Origin: Azoarcus sp.
Lineage (GTDB): Bacteria; Pseudomonadota; Gammaproteobacteria; Burkholderiales; Rhodocyclaceae
Direction: 5' to 3'
Assembly: GCA_030604735.1 (NCBI GenBank)
Contig: JAUVVG010000016.1
Span: 19,671-83,670 of the forward strand
Length of the DNA: 64,000 bases
Under the pieces are notes generated by a model. It did no database searches, was not told the origin of the DNA, and was given only the letters and a program-made list of their open reading frames with translations. A program made the translations under genes and the position numbers. Of this stretch, positions 53,533 to 62,914 are shown piece by piece (the first letter of the stretch is position 1; each line of letters starts with the position of its first letter).

Positions 53533-54978
53533 TTATCCAAAATATCCGTGCAGATACCAATCCCGGGGCGAGTCCAGGTCCTGGAACACCCACCACAATC
53601 CTGCCCCCGGCGTCCTGGCGACATAGTAGTCCCGACGGATGTCGCAACCCGACCACCAACCCGACTCGATCCGCTCCGGTCCCTGCGCGAGGCAAAGCGC
53701 GTCGATCGAAGCGAGTTTTCTGGGTTGAGACAACAGCCAGGCCGGACGAGGGCGCCCCCCGGCGATCGTCCCGACCTGCCCCGTGCCGACCGGGCGAGGG
53801 TCGGGCTCGGTATGACGCCAGGCATGCTCTGGCCGGTAGTCGGGCCAGGTTTGGATGCCGCGTACTGCTTCGGCCCCCAGCCTTGCCCGCAGCCGGTCGA
53901 GCAGCAGGCCCGCTGCATTCTCGTCCTCGACCGTATCGCCGAAAAGATCGCGCGGGGCGGACTGCCGTTGCAGCGGATCGGTGGCGCTCAGGCGCAGGGC
54001 TTCGACCGGGGCATCGAGCGAGAGCGACTGCAGCCGCTCTCGCAACAACATGCCCAGCCGGCACCCATCCGGATCCGGGTGGGTGGCGACCACCTCGATG
54101 ACGATCTTGTTTCCGCCCTGACATGCGAGTGACAGGCAACAACGGTCCAGCGAGGCGCGGCATGCATCCAGCCAGTCCGACAGTTCCGCCACCAGCCTGT
54201 TCGCAGCGAACAACAAGGGTTCGGTGGTGGTGACGCAGGCGGGCAGGGCAAGTGCTGCCTCGAAGCGTTCGGGAAGCACATGCCAGCGACGCGGATCGGC
54301 CGATTCGCCGCTGGCGCGGGCGAGCGTCTGCAGGACTTCGGTCGCCTGACGTCGGGCCAGGCCGGCTCGCGGCAGCCGGGACAGATCGCCCAGCACGACT
54401 ATGCCGATGGCCTGGAGCAGCGCCAGGGTGTCAGGATGGAGACGGCCGCTGGAGGCCAGGACGTCGATCGGCAGCGTCTCCAGGCAGCCGGGCCAGTACC
54501 TGCCCGACTCGACCAGATGACCGGGTTGCCACTGCGCGAGCCATGTCGCGGCCAGCGGTGTCGGTGCGGCGGCGAAGCTGTGTCCGAATCCGAGGTCGGT
54601 GATCCGACTGCACAACTGCTCGACCAATCGCGACAGTCCGCCGAACAGGCGCAGACAGCTCGCCACTTCCAGCAATACGGTCTGCGGTGGATCGAGGCTG
54701 ACCCTGGGCGAGAAGCGATGGGCAAGATTCGCGATACTTTCGAGCGCATGGCGCTCGCGTTCCCGGTCACGTTCATGCAACTCGAGTCCCGGCACTACCG
54801 CAAGGGCTTCGGTCAGTGTCGCGCCCGATCTCACCCCTTGCGCGCATGCCGCCGCCGTGGCCGCGATCACGTGCTGGCGTGGCCTGGATTCCACCACCGC
54901 CAGCAGGCCGGGTTCAGCCAGGCCACGGGTGAAGACCTGAAGCGGAAGGTCGGGCAGATGAAGCGCTATCCACAACAT
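53533..54978 (-). CDS. imuB: Y-family-like polymerase subunit ImuB
   Basis: ImuB is a catalytically poor DinB-like protein that links ImuA, DnaE2 and the beta clamp in SOS mutagenesis. The 481-residue product starts MLWIALHLPDLPLQVFTRGL. The typical catalytic acidic residues of true Y polymerases are not evident, as expected for ImuB; it has finger/palm-like segments and a long C-terminal part ending WWVFQDLDSPRDWYLHGYFG. It overlaps imuA by 65 bases. ATG 54978 is chosen because ImuB proteins begin there; the longer frame adds 26 residues. Confidence 0.9.
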   Translation of the reverse strand: MLWIALHLPDLPLQVFTRGLAEPGLLAVVESRPRQHVIAATAAACAQGVRSGATLTEALAVVPGLELHERDRERERHALESIANLAHRFSPRVSLDPPQTVLLEVASCLRLFGGLSRLVEQLCSRITDLGFGHSFAAAPTPLAATWLAQWQPGHLVESGRYWPGCLETLPIDVLASSGRLHPDTLALLQAIGIVVLGDLSRLPRAGLARRQATEVLQTLARASGESADPRRWHVLPERFEAALALPACVTTTEPLLFAANRLVAELSDWLDACRASLDRCCLSLACQGGNKIVIEVVATHPDPDGCRLGMLLRERLQSLSLDAPVEALRLSATDPLQRQSAPRDLFGDTVEDENAAGLLLDRLRARLGAEAVRGIQTWPDYRPEHAWRHTEPDPRPVGTGQVGTIAGGRPRPAWLLSQPRKLASIDALCLAQGPERIESGWWSGCDIRRDYYVARTPGAGLWWVFQDLDSPRDWYLHGYFG

Positions 54979-55636
54979 GGCAAGTCGGGGCGACCGGTGG
55001 TTTCGGGGTGGAACGGGGTAGCGGGAGGCGTATCGGGCCGGAAGCGGTCGCGCCACGCCGTTTCAGAATGGTGACCAGCAACTCGTCAGGGGCCGGCCCG
55101 AGTTGCAGCCGCAACGATGCCGGAGAGGGCTGCAGGGCGGCCTCTAGCGGCCGAAATAGAAACAGCGGGGTTCCGGATGATTCAGCCGCCAGTTGCAGCC
55201 GTCTGAGTGCCGCCGTATCGACCCGGTCGGGCCAGGCCAATACGGCATGACAGGCGCCCGAGGAAAGGGCGAGCCGGGTGCTCCAAAGGAGAGTATGGCG
55301 ATCGATTGGCTCGATCAGCAGCAAGCGGGAAAGGGGCAGATCCAGTGACGCCAGGGCCGGCGCGTAAGGCAGCCAGGGTGGAGCGACCCAGAGCATCCAG
55401 CGACCAGCCGCTGTTCTGCGCAAAAAGGGCTGCAGCAGCTTGATCTCGCCTATGCCCGGTTGCTCGCACAGGAGTTCGATGACCATCCCCCTGGGCCATC
55501 CTCCGCCCGGCAGTTCCGCGTCCAGTTGGGGGAAACCGGTGCTCCAGCCTTGCCCGGCCGAGCGCGCGAGACTGTCTCCCCGCCACACCAGGCCGGCCGG
55601 AAAGGCTTCGAGGGAGAGGGAGGCACGTTGCTGCAT
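54914..55636 (-). CDS. imuA: RecA-like ImuA
   Basis: ImuA (SulA-like/RecA-like) is the first protein of the mutasome and helps load DnaE2/ImuB. The 240-residue protein has a degenerate RecA fold without a canonical P-loop (STGFPQLDAELPGGGWPRGM, VIELLCEQPGIGEIKLLQPF, LLLIEPIDRHTLLWSTRLAL). It follows lexA on the same strand by 48 bases and overlaps imuB, so lexA-imuA-imuB form one SOS operon. Confidence 0.9.
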   Translation of the reverse strand: MQQRASLSLEAFPAGLVWRGDSLARSAGQGWSTGFPQLDAELPGGGWPRGMVIELLCEQPGIGEIKLLQPFLRRTAAGRWMLWVAPPWLPYAPALASLDLPLSRLLLIEPIDRHTLLWSTRLALSSGACHAVLAWPDRVDTAALRRLQLAAESSGTPLFLFRPLEAALQPSPASLRLQLGPAPDELLVTILKRRGATASGPIRLPLPRSTPKPPVAPTCHVVDSASSARPSASGLHPWPG

Positions 55637-55684
55637 GAAAGCATTCGATCGCGGTCAGGCTGGCCTGGTCTGGGCGGGCCATGG

Positions 55685-56290
55685 TCAGACCGGCATGCCC
55701 TTGCGGATCAGGCCGACCGCGATGCCTTCGATGACCAGCGGTTCGCGCCGGGTATCGATCACGATCGGTTCGAAATCCGGATTGGCCGGCAACAGGCTGA
55801 CCAGGTTCCCCTTGCGGGTGAAGGTCTTGACCGTGACCTCGTCCTCCACCCGCGCCACCACGATCTGGCCGACCCGGGCCTCCGGAGCGCGATGCACCGC
55901 AAGCAGGTCGCCATCGAGAATGCCGGCATCGCGCATGCTCATGCCGTGGACCCTGAGCAGATAGTCCGCCTTGGGAGAGAACAGGGCAGGGTCGATCTGC
56001 TGTCGGGACTCGACATGCTCTACGGCGAGGATGGGACTGCCTGCGGCCACCCGCCCGACTATGGGCAAGCCGATGCCATCGGGCAGGCGAATACCGCGGG
56101 CCCGTCCTTCTTCGAGCAGGATCGCCCCTTTCGCCGCCAGGGCGCGCAGATGGCTTTCGGCCGCATTCGGCGAACGAAAGCCGAAAGCGGTACAGACTTC
56201 CGCACGCGTGGGCGGACGCCCCTCCGTCTCGACGGTGGCACGGATGAAGTCGAGAATTTCGCGTTGGCGACCGGTCAGGTTCGAATCCAA
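55685..56290 (-). CDS. lexA: LexA repressor
   Basis: LexA represses SOS genes and is inactivated by RecA-stimulated self-cleavage. The 201-residue protein (TTG 56290 after AGGA) has the winged HTH ([32 protein letters not shown]), the cleavage site Ala83-Gly84 in [12 protein letters not shown], and the catalytic Ser118 ([10 protein letters not shown]) and Lys155 (VTVKTF). All positions are one less than in E. coli. The longer ATG frame at 56500 adds non-conserved residues. An autoregulatory box lies 25 bases upstream of the TTG. Confidence 0.95.
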   Translation of the reverse strand: MDSNLTGRQREILDFIRATVETEGRPPTRAEVCTAFGFRSPNAAESHLRALAAKGAILLEEGRARGIRLPDGIGLPIVGRVAAGSPILAVEHVESRQQIDPALFSPKADYLLRVHGMSMRDAGILDGDLLAVHRAPEARVGQIVVARVEDEVTVKTFTRKGNLVSLLPANPDFEPIVIDTRREPLVIEGIAVGLIRKGMPV

Positions 56291-56314
56291 GACAGCTGTT
56301 CCTGAAGTGAGGCA

Positions 56315-56330
56315 CTGTATTTTTGAACAG
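56315..56330. promoter_or_regulatory. LexA box upstream of lexA
   Basis: CTGT-ATTTTTGA-ACAG (56315-56330) fits CTGT-N8-ACAG and sits 25 bases upstream of the lexA TTG on the minus strand. It should control the whole lexA-imuA-imuB operon. Confidence 0.85.
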
Positions 56331-56596
56331 TTTTCGCTGCAGCGCAAGCCCGTTTTTCCGTATCGTGTGTTGTTGGACATAGTTTCTCGAAGCACGCGAA
56401 ACTTGAGCATGAGCACGTGTTGGTCTATCTCTTCAAATAAAGGGTGGCGCAACAGGTAGATCGATAACGACAACAGGGAGACAAGACGATGGCATGGCAT
56501 GCACCAGGCAGTGGCAGCACAAGTTCAAGCGGCGGTAGTGTTCGCCCCGGCTCTCGGCTAGAATCGGTCCCTCACCCCGGAGGGCAAAGAGCAGAC

Positions 56597-57088
56597 ATGA
56601 TTCACACCGGTGAGGCCGCACCTGTTTTTTCATTGCCCGATGCCGACATGGAATTGTTCGACCTCGCCGAGGAGATCGGGCGTCACCATGTGGTGCTCTA
56701 CTTCTATCCGCGCGACAACACGCCTGGCTGCACCCTGCAGGCCGCCGATTTCAGCGATCACGAGGAAGACTTCACCAAGCTCGGCGCGATCGTGGTCGGC
56801 ATCAGCCCGGACGACTGCCTGACTCACGCCGAGTTTCGCGACTACCACGGCTTGTCGGTCCGTTTGTTGTCGGACGAAGACACCGAAGTCTGCCGTCTCT
56901 ATGGCGTGTGGCAATCCCGGATGGTCGACGGCGTACCCAAGGTTGGGCTGGCGCGCACGACCTTCATCATCGACAAGCACGGCATCGTTCGCCATATACT
57001 GCGCGATGTTGCGCCTCGCGGCCATGCGGCCAATGTTTATCAACTGGTCAAGGACCTGGAAACGGAATATGCAAACGGAAATCGTTAA
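56597..57088 (+). CDS. bcp: Peroxiredoxin (Bcp/PrxQ type)
   Basis: A 163-residue thiol peroxidase that reduces hydroperoxides. The fold motifs are VVLYFYPRDNTPGCTLQAAD, with the peroxidatic Cys in NTPGC, and GLARTTFIIDKHGIVRHILR; the usual second Cys five residues later is absent, so it may be a 1-Cys type or use another thiol. ATG 56597 has GGAGGG upstream and a TAGAAT -10-like hexamer further up. An in-frame ATG at 56489, also with a good Shine-Dalgarno, would add 36 residues ([10 protein letters not shown]...). It overlaps slyD by 20 bases. Confidence 0.92.
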   Translation: MIHTGEAAPVFSLPDADMELFDLAEEIGRHHVVLYFYPRDNTPGCTLQAADFSDHEEDFTKLGAIVVGISPDDCLTHAEFRDYHGLSVRLLSDEDTEVCRLYGVWQSRMVDGVPKVGLARTTFIIDKHGIVRHILRDVAPRGHAANVYQLVKDLETEYANGNR

Positions 57089-57554
57089 GAACGCAGTCGT
57101 CACGCTTAAATACACGGTGCAGGACACCGATGGCAACATGATCGATGACGGCTCCCAGCCCCTGGTCTATCTGCACGGCGGTTACGACGGGGTCTTCCCG
57201 GTTCTGGAAGAGGCGTTGCACGGCAAGAAGGTCGGTGAAAGTTTTCAGGTCAAGTTGCTGCCGGAAGATGCCTTCGGCGAGTACGACGAGGAACTCGTGC
57301 TGATCGAGGACGTGTCGCAGTTTCCCGAGAACATCGAGGTCGGCATGTCTTTCGAGCGCGTCGGTGACGATGGCGAGGAAGACCTGGTCTATCGAATCAC
57401 TGATATCGCCGAAGGCAAGGTGGTCGTGGATGGCAACCATCCGCTGGCCGGGGTTGCGCTGATCTTCGACGGCAGCGTCGCCGAGGTTCGCATGGCCAGC
57501 GCGGAAGAAATCTCCCATGGACATGTCCATGGTGCAGGCGGGCATCACCACTGA
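57069..57554 (+). CDS. slyD: FKBP-type peptidyl-prolyl isomerase SlyD
   Basis: SlyD is a prolyl isomerase/chaperone that also supplies nickel. The 161-residue protein has the FKBP segments (VTLKYTVQDTDGNMIDDG, YDGVFPVLEEALHGKKVGES), the flap (insert-in-flap) domain, and a short His-rich metal tail (HGHVHGAGGHHH), reduced compared with E. coli SlyD. It overlaps the peroxiredoxin gene by 20 bases and is likely translated from the same mRNA. Confidence 0.95.
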   Translation: MQTEIVKNAVVTLKYTVQDTDGNMIDDGSQPLVYLHGGYDGVFPVLEEALHGKKVGESFQVKLLPEDAFGEYDEELVLIEDVSQFPENIEVGMSFERVGDDGEEDLVYRITDIAEGKVVVDGNHPLAGVALIFDGSVAEVRMASAEEISHGHVHGAGGHHH

Positions 57555-57562
57555 TGCATTGC

Positions 57563-57588
57563 GCCGGTACCTTCGACTGGTACCGGCA
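57563..57588. repeat. Inverted repeat after slyD
   Basis: GCCGGTACC and GGTACCGGC form a perfect 9-bp stem around TTCGACT, with flanking TTG/CAA extending it slightly. No T-run follows, so it is at best a weak or Rho-assisted terminator between slyD and the convergent mltD. Confidence 0.5.
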
Positions 57589-57648
57589 ATCCTGATCCGG
57601 CATGCGGTCTTGTTGCTAAACGGTTTTGCTGGCAAAGCTCCCCGGCTT

Positions 57649-58914
57649 TCAGTTGCGGCCGTTGCCGTCGATCACTCGCACGGCCTCCAGTGCGCCCGAC
57701 GGGTCCACCCCGTCCGGTACCAGCAGCGTATGTCCCGGACCGATCTGGCTGCGGGCGTTCAGGCCATTGACCTGACGCAACTGCGCCAGAGTCAGCCCGT
57801 AGCGACGGGCGATGGCATTCAGGTCTTCGCCACGCTTGAGTTGGTAGGTTTTCCAGCGTTTTCCCGCGCTATCGATTTCCCCGACACGCTCCCTGAAAGA
57901 GCCCACCTTGTCCAAGGGCAAGACCAGCGAAAGACCGCTGTGATTGATCACCGGCCGGTTGAAACCGGGGTTGAGAGCGATGAATTCATCGATCGGCATC
58001 TCGGCCATTTCGGCCGCGGTGGCCAGGTCGATGCCTCGCGGCGCTTCGACCGTCGTGAAGTGCCGATAATTGGGCACGTGGGGTAACTCGAAGTTGAACA
58101 GTTCCGGCTGTGAAACGATGTTTTTCAGCGCCTGGAACTTGGGGATGTAACCCCGGGTTTCGTCAGGCATGCGCAGGTGAATGTATTCACCCGGCAGCCC
58201 TGCTTCCAGGTTGCGTTTTACCGCCCGCCCGACCGCGCCTTCGCCCCAGTTGTAAGAGGCCAGCGCGAGATGCCAGTCGCCGTGCATCTCGTACAGATAT
58301 TCGAGATAGTCCAGCGCCGCGTTGGTCGAGGCGATCACGTCCCGCCGCTCGTCGATCCACTTGTCCTGGACCAGGTTGAAATTCCGCCCGGTCGACGGAA
58401 TGAACTGCCACAAGCCCGACGCATGCGACCGGGAGTAGGCGAGCGGATTGTAATTGCTCTCGACCATCGGCAGCAGCGCCAGTTCGGTCGGCAGTCCGCG
58501 CTGCTCCAACTCATCCACGATGTGATACAGATACCTCGCACCACGCTCGAAGACTTGCTTGAGGAAGGTAGGCCGATTGAGGTAGAACGCCTGGCGCTCG
58601 ATGACCAACTCGCTGTCGAGGTCGGGAATCGCGAAGCCGCGCCGAATTCGGTCCCAGATATCGTTGGCATCCCGGGTCAGGTCGAGCTTGAGCACGCGAG
58701 GCTGATGAATCGGCAACTCGAGCACCTGCTCGGTGGACAGACGCAATCCCGTCATGCGTGTCGTGGCTGATGTCCCGGCGACGCCCGCCGAGGCCGGACC
58801 ATCGACCGGAATGGCGGGCGGTGGGGGCTGGCCACCTGTTTCGGCGCGTGCGCCTGCTGTGCCTGCCATGAGCAAGGCAATCAGCAAGACAGTGCGGACG
58901 GTGTGACTCGTCAT
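57649..58914 (-). CDS. mltD: Membrane-bound lytic murein transglycosylase D
   Basis: MltD cleaves peptidoglycan glycan strands. The 421-residue product has a signal peptide (MTSHTVRTVLLIALLMAGTA), a transglycosylase domain with the catalytic-Glu motif MVESNYNPLAYSRSHASGLW (Glu in ESNYNP), QFIPSTGRNFNLV and LALASYNWGEGAVGRA, and one clear C-terminal LysM (YQLKRGEDLNAIARRYGLT). No lipobox Cys is obvious after the signal peptide. ATG 58914 is chosen because the signal peptide begins there. Confidence 0.94.
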   Translation of the reverse strand: MTSHTVRTVLLIALLMAGTAGARAETGGQPPPPAIPVDGPASAGVAGTSATTRMTGLRLSTEQVLELPIHQPRVLKLDLTRDANDIWDRIRRGFAIPDLDSELVIERQAFYLNRPTFLKQVFERGARYLYHIVDELEQRGLPTELALLPMVESNYNPLAYSRSHASGLWQFIPSTGRNFNLVQDKWIDERRDVIASTNAALDYLEYLYEMHGDWHLALASYNWGEGAVGRAVKRNLEAGLPGEYIHLRMPDETRGYIPKFQALKNIVSQPELFNFELPHVPNYRHFTTVEAPRGIDLATAAEMAEMPIDEFIALNPGFNRPVINHSGLSLVLPLDKVGSFRERVGEIDSAGKRWKTYQLKRGEDLNAIARRYGLTLAQLRQVNGLNARSQIGPGHTLLVPDGVDPSGALEAVRVIDGNGRN

Positions 58915-59095
58915 CGTGACGACGCCGGTTTGAGCCAGGGGGACATGGAGTCTAGGCCACGCCATCGACCCTAGTCAAACCGGCGGCGGCGGGCGCGTGG
59001 GCCGAACGATGCCATCCGGTTTGTGGCGGTTTCTCGCCGGTCATATCCGGAACTTGGTAGGATTGCGCTACACCTAGATCGAGAGCCCGCCACGC

Positions 59096-60064
59096 ATGAA
59101 AGCCCTGGTAATCGAAGATACCGTAACGAGTGCCACGCTGATCTGTCATTTGCTGGACAAGATGGGGCTGCAGTCGGTCCATGCACGCGATGGCGAGATC
59201 GGGATCGAAATGTTCAAGCAGGAGCGTCCCGATCTGATCCTGCTCGACATCGTCCTGCCGGGTTTCGATGGTTTCGAAGTCGCAAGACGTATCCGGCAAC
59301 TGGAGCGGGACGGTGAATGGACGCCTATCATCTTCCTGTCCGCCCGCGCGAGCGACGAGGATCTGGCCCGGGGGATCATGGTCGGCGGTGACGACTACCT
59401 GGTCAAACCGGTTTCGGAGATCGTCCTCAAGGCCAAGGTCAGGGCCATGCAGCGCATCGCGCAGATGCGTTATTCGCTGTTGGTGCTGACCCGCAAGCTG
59501 GACGATGCCAACCGCGAGTTGACCCGCTTGTCGGCGGTCGATGGGCTGACCAACATCGCCAACCGACGTTGCTTCGATGAAACCCTGTTGCGCGAATGGC
59601 GTCGCGCCGAGCGTAGGGAGTCGCCGGTGTCCTTGCTGCTCATCGATGTCGACAAGTTCAAGGACTTCAATGACGGCTATGGCCATCAACATGGCGACGA
59701 ATGTCTGAAGGAGTTGGCAAAGACGCTCGTGAGCTGTCTTCACCGCTCGACCGATCTCGTCGCGCGTTACGGGGGCGAGGAGTTCGCGGCCATCCTGGCC
59801 GAGACCGATGTCGAAGGGGCCCTGGGCGTTGCCGAGGCGATGCGCGAGGCCGTCATCACGGCCAGGCTTCCGCATGCGTCATCGACGGTGGCAGATCATG
59901 TGACGATTTCGATAGGTGTGGCGACCGTCGTTCCGGAGCGTCGGGACGAGAACGGTTACGTCGGGCTGATCCTGCAGGCCGATCAGGCGCTTTACCGGGC
60001 CAAGCGTGAAGGACGCAACCGGGTGGCGGTGGCCGAGACCGTCAGACTGACCGAGGCGGGCTGA
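59096..60064 (+). CDS. Response regulator diguanylate cyclase
   Basis: A 322-residue protein with an N-terminal receiver (Asp51 in ILLDIVLPGFDGFE; DTVTS acidic pocket) and a C-terminal GGDEF domain with the active motif RYGGEEF (226-230). An RxxD inhibitory site (RSTD 217-220) lies exactly five residues before it, so product inhibition by c-di-GMP is expected. No histidine kinase gene is adjacent; the stimulus is unknown. Confidence 0.95.
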   Translation: MKALVIEDTVTSATLICHLLDKMGLQSVHARDGEIGIEMFKQERPDLILLDIVLPGFDGFEVARRIRQLERDGEWTPIIFLSARASDEDLARGIMVGGDDYLVKPVSEIVLKAKVRAMQRIAQMRYSLLVLTRKLDDANRELTRLSAVDGLTNIANRRCFDETLLREWRRAERRESPVSLLLIDVDKFKDFNDGYGHQHGDECLKELAKTLVSCLHRSTDLVARYGGEEFAAILAETDVEGALGVAEAMREAVITARLPHASSTVADHVTISIGVATVVPERRDENGYVGLILQADQALYRAKREGRNRVAVAETVRLTEAG

Positions 60065-60111
60065 GCAGGGCGCACCGATCTGCACAATCTGGAGCGAGCA
60101 TGCAGCTTCGG

Positions 60112-60900
60112 TCAGAAACGATCTTTCCACGCCCTCAAGGCGGTGAAACAGGCCAGCGAGTCGTCCGGATTCAGCCCGGTTTCAGCGGCGACGCTTGCGA
60201 TCAGTTCGGGTTCGTCGGTCCGCAGAAAAGGGTTGATCCGTTTCTCGCGCTCTATCGTGCTCGGTAAGGTCGGATGCTGGTTCGCGCGCAGCGCCCGGCA
60301 GGTCTCCAGCCACCCGTCACGCTCGGCATTGTGCGGCTCGGCTGCGCGCGCGAAGGCGAGATTGGCCAGCGTGTATTCATGGGTGCAATAGACCCGGGTG
60401 TGTCCGGGTAGCGCCGCCAGCCGCCGCAGAGACGCATTCAACTGTTCGGCGGTTCCTCCCAGCAAGCGGCCGCAGCCCGCGCTGAACAGGGTATCACCCG
60501 GGAATAGCAGATCATCTGCGAGATAGGCGATATGGGTCGCAGTATGGCCTGGGACCGCGAGGACATCGAACTTCAGCCCCAGTGACGGAAACTCTACCAA
60601 GTCGCCTTCTCCAACCGGCCTATTCACGCCGTCGATGGGCGGGCTCGTCGGTCCATGAACCACCAGCTCGGGGAAGGCATCGAGGAGGGCGGGAAGGCCG
60701 CCGGTATGATCCGAATGATGGTGGGTGATCAAGACGCCGTCGAGCCGCAGCCCATGTTCGACCAACCAGTCGGTCACCGGCCGTGCGTCGCCGGGGTCGA
60801 TCACGATGGCGTGATTTCCCACCCTCAAGGCCCAGATATAGTTATCCTGAAAGGCGGGTAGCGGAACGATTTCCGGATTTTGAGCAGTGTAATGTCGCAT
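60112..60900 (-). CDS. gloB: Hydroxyacylglutathione hydrolase (glyoxalase II)
   Basis: GloB hydrolyses S-lactoylglutathione in methylglyoxal detoxification. The 262-residue metallo-beta-lactamase-fold enzyme has VLITHHHSDHTGGLPAL (THxHxDH), VPGHTATHIAYL, LFPGDTLFSAGCGR and VYCTHEYTLANLAFA. ATG 60900 matches the family start ([20 protein letters not shown]). Its 5' end overlaps the divergent methyltransferase start by 9 bases, as the adjacent gloB/yafS pair does in E. coli in gene order. Confidence 0.96.
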   Translation of the reverse strand: MRHYTAQNPEIVPLPAFQDNYIWALRVGNHAIVIDPGDARPVTDWLVEHGLRLDGVLITHHHSDHTGGLPALLDAFPELVVHGPTSPPIDGVNRPVGEGDLVEFPSLGLKFDVLAVPGHTATHIAYLADDLLFPGDTLFSAGCGRLLGGTAEQLNASLRRLAALPGHTRVYCTHEYTLANLAFARAAEPHNAERDGWLETCRALRANQHPTLPSTIEREKRINPFLRTDEPELIASVAAETGLNPDDSLACFTALRAWKDRF

Positions 60901-61656
60901 ATTCGTGTCGAGGAAGAATCGTCTGACTGGCTGGCCACGTCGCAAGGCCAGTACCTGCTGGCGTGGGAGCAGGCCAGATTCGACAGTATGGTTGCGGATG
61001 TCTTTGGTTATAACGCAGTTCAGATCGGCTTGCCAGCGCATCCGTTCCTGCGCAGCAGCAGGATTTCGTATCGATTTGCCTCCGCCGAGCAGGGCCCGGC
61101 GCATGTTCTGACCGTGGCCGACGCCTTGCCCTTTGCCAGCGCGAGCCTGGATCTGGTAGTGCTGCCGCATGTCCTCGAGTACTCGCCTCATCCGCACCGG
61201 GTCCTGCGCGAGGTCGAGCGGGTGCTGGTTCCGGATGGCAGCGTGATCATCGCCGGCTTCAATCCGTTCAGCCTGTTTGGCCTCAAGCGGGCACTGGCGC
61301 GGCGCGGTCAGGACATGCCGTGGAAAGGCCATTTCTTCTCGGCATCCCGCATCCGCGACTGGTTGACCCTGCTGGGATTCGACACCCAGTCGGGCGGTTT
61401 CGGCTGTTATGCGCCGCCGATGAGTTCGTCCAAGTGGCTGGAGCGGTGGCGCTTCATGGACCGGATCGGTGCGCGCTGGTGGCCGGTGTGCGGAGGGGCC
61501 TACATCCTGCACGGCATCAAGCGTGTGCACGGGATGCGCCTCATCACCCCGAAATGGCGCGATAATCGCGCCTCGAAAAAGGCACTGTCACCGGCGACAC
61601 GGCGAAGCCGCGACATGGCCGGGCAATCACACAAGACGGATCGATGGAACAGATAG
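60892..61656 (+). CDS. SAM-dependent methyltransferase (YafS-like)
   Basis: A 254-residue class I methyltransferase. The usual SAM motif I Gly-rich loop is degenerate; motif regions [20 protein letters not shown] and [20 protein letters not shown] with ITPKWR near the end match the YafS/type-11 group found between gloB and rnhA. ATG 60892 is chosen over a TTG four codons upstream. The start overlaps gloB divergently and the stop overlaps rnhA by 13 bases. The substrate is unknown. Confidence 0.85.
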   Translation: MSHIRVEEESSDWLATSQGQYLLAWEQARFDSMVADVFGYNAVQIGLPAHPFLRSSRISYRFASAEQGPAHVLTVADALPFASASLDLVVLPHVLEYSPHPHRVLREVERVLVPDGSVIIAGFNPFSLFGLKRALARRGQDMPWKGHFFSASRIRDWLTLLGFDTQSGGFGCYAPPMSSSKWLERWRFMDRIGARWWPVCGGAYILHGIKRVHGMRLITPKWRDNRASKKALSPATRRSRDMAGQSHKTDRWNR

Positions 61657-62105
61657 AAATATTCACTGATGGCGCCTGCAGCGGAAACCCGGGCCCGGGC
61701 GGATGGGGGGCGATCCTGCGCGCGGGTTCGCATGAAAAGGAAATCTGGGGTGGCGAACCGGCTACCACCAACAACCGCATGGAACTGACCGCGGTCATCC
61801 GTGCGCTGGAACTGCTGAAGCGACCGGTAAGCGCCAGGATCTATACCGACAGCCAGTATGTCCAGAAAGGCATTTCGGAATGGATTCACGGCTGGAAGGC
61901 GCGTGGCTGGAAGACGGCCTCGAAGGCACCGGTCAAGAATGTCGACCTTTGGCAGGCCCTGGACAGGGCGACCCTCTCTCATTCGCTCGAGTGGGTCTGG
62001 GTCAAGGGACATGCCGGCCATGCCGAGAACGAACGGGCCGACGAACTGGCGCGACGCGGTGTCGATGCGGTGCGCCGGACCGGGGCAAGCACCGCCGGAT
62101 CATAG
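61644..62105 (+). CDS. rnhA: Ribonuclease HI
   Basis: RNase HI degrades RNA in RNA-DNA hybrids. The 153-residue enzyme has the catalytic residues in [17 protein letters not shown] (Asp), [15 protein letters not shown] (Glu), [19 protein letters not shown] (Asp) and [19 protein letters not shown] (His/Asp). It overlaps the methyltransferase and precedes dnaQ by 51 bases, the order seen in enterobacteria. Confidence 0.97.
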   Translation: MEQIEIFTDGACSGNPGPGGWGAILRAGSHEKEIWGGEPATTNNRMELTAVIRALELLKRPVSARIYTDSQYVQKGISEWIHGWKARGWKTASKAPVKNVDLWQALDRATLSHSLEWVWVKGHAGHAENERADELARRGVDAVRRTGASTAGS

Positions 62106-62156
62106 TGGGTCGCTGTACGCGCAGCGCAGACCCCATCGGAGAACACAGAGGTTAGC

Positions 62157-62876
62157 TTGAGACAAATCGTACTGGATACCGAAACCACCGGACTCGACTG
62201 GCGCAATGGCGACCGGGTCATCGAAATCGGCTGTGTCGAATTGCTGAACCGCAATCTGACCGGGCGCCACTTCCATGTCTATCTGAACCCGGAGCGCGGC
62301 ATAGACGCGGAAGCGATCGCGGTACACGGCATCACCGAGGAGTTCCTGGCCGACAAACCCCGCTTCAAGGATGTCGCGGATGATTTCGAAGCCTTTGTGC
62401 GCGACGCTGAGTTGGTGATCCACAACGCCAGTTTCGATGTCGGATTCCTGAACAACGAACTCGCGCTGCTCGGGCGGTCTCCGCTGGAGAAGTTTTGCGG
62501 CGGCGTGATCGACACGCTGAAGATGGCCAAGGAGCAAAACCCGGGCAAAAAGGCATCATTGGATGCGCTGTGCGACCGACACCAGATCGAGAACGCGCAT
62601 CGTACCTTGCACGGGGCCTTGCTCGATGCCGAGATCCTGGCCGAAGTCTATCTGGCGATGACAAGGGGTCAGGAGAGCCTGATCATGGCGCTGGATGAGC
62701 CGGCGCCGGGTCAGCACGATGCAGGAGGGGGTTTGATCGATCGGCCGCCTATCCTGATCGTGCGTGCCAATCCGGACGAGTTGGTGGAGCACGACAAGGT
62801 GATCGCGGACATCGACAAGGCGACCAAGGGTCAGGCCCTCTGGCGTGAGCCGGCGGATGCTGCGGTGCCGGTCTGA
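62157..62876 (+). CDS. dnaQ: DNA polymerase III epsilon subunit (proofreading exonuclease)
   Basis: DnaQ is the 3'-5' exonuclease of the replicative polymerase. The 239-residue protein has the ExoI motif IVLDTETTGLDWRNGDRVIE, ExoII VIHNASFDVGFLNNEL and ExoIII-epsilon LHGALLDAEILAEVYL, then a flexible C-terminal part that binds alpha. It starts at a TTG 62157 with GAGG upstream. It converges on the next gene. Confidence 0.97.
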   Translation: MRQIVLDTETTGLDWRNGDRVIEIGCVELLNRNLTGRHFHVYLNPERGIDAEAIAVHGITEEFLADKPRFKDVADDFEAFVRDAELVIHNASFDVGFLNNELALLGRSPLEKFCGGVIDTLKMAKEQNPGKKASLDALCDRHQIENAHRTLHGALLDAEILAEVYLAMTRGQESLIMALDEPAPGQHDAGGGLIDRPPILIVRANPDELVEHDKVIADIDKATKGQALWREPADAAVPV

Positions 62877-62914
62877 TGCTGCGGCCCCCAAGGGTACAGC
62901 CGACGGGTACTGAC

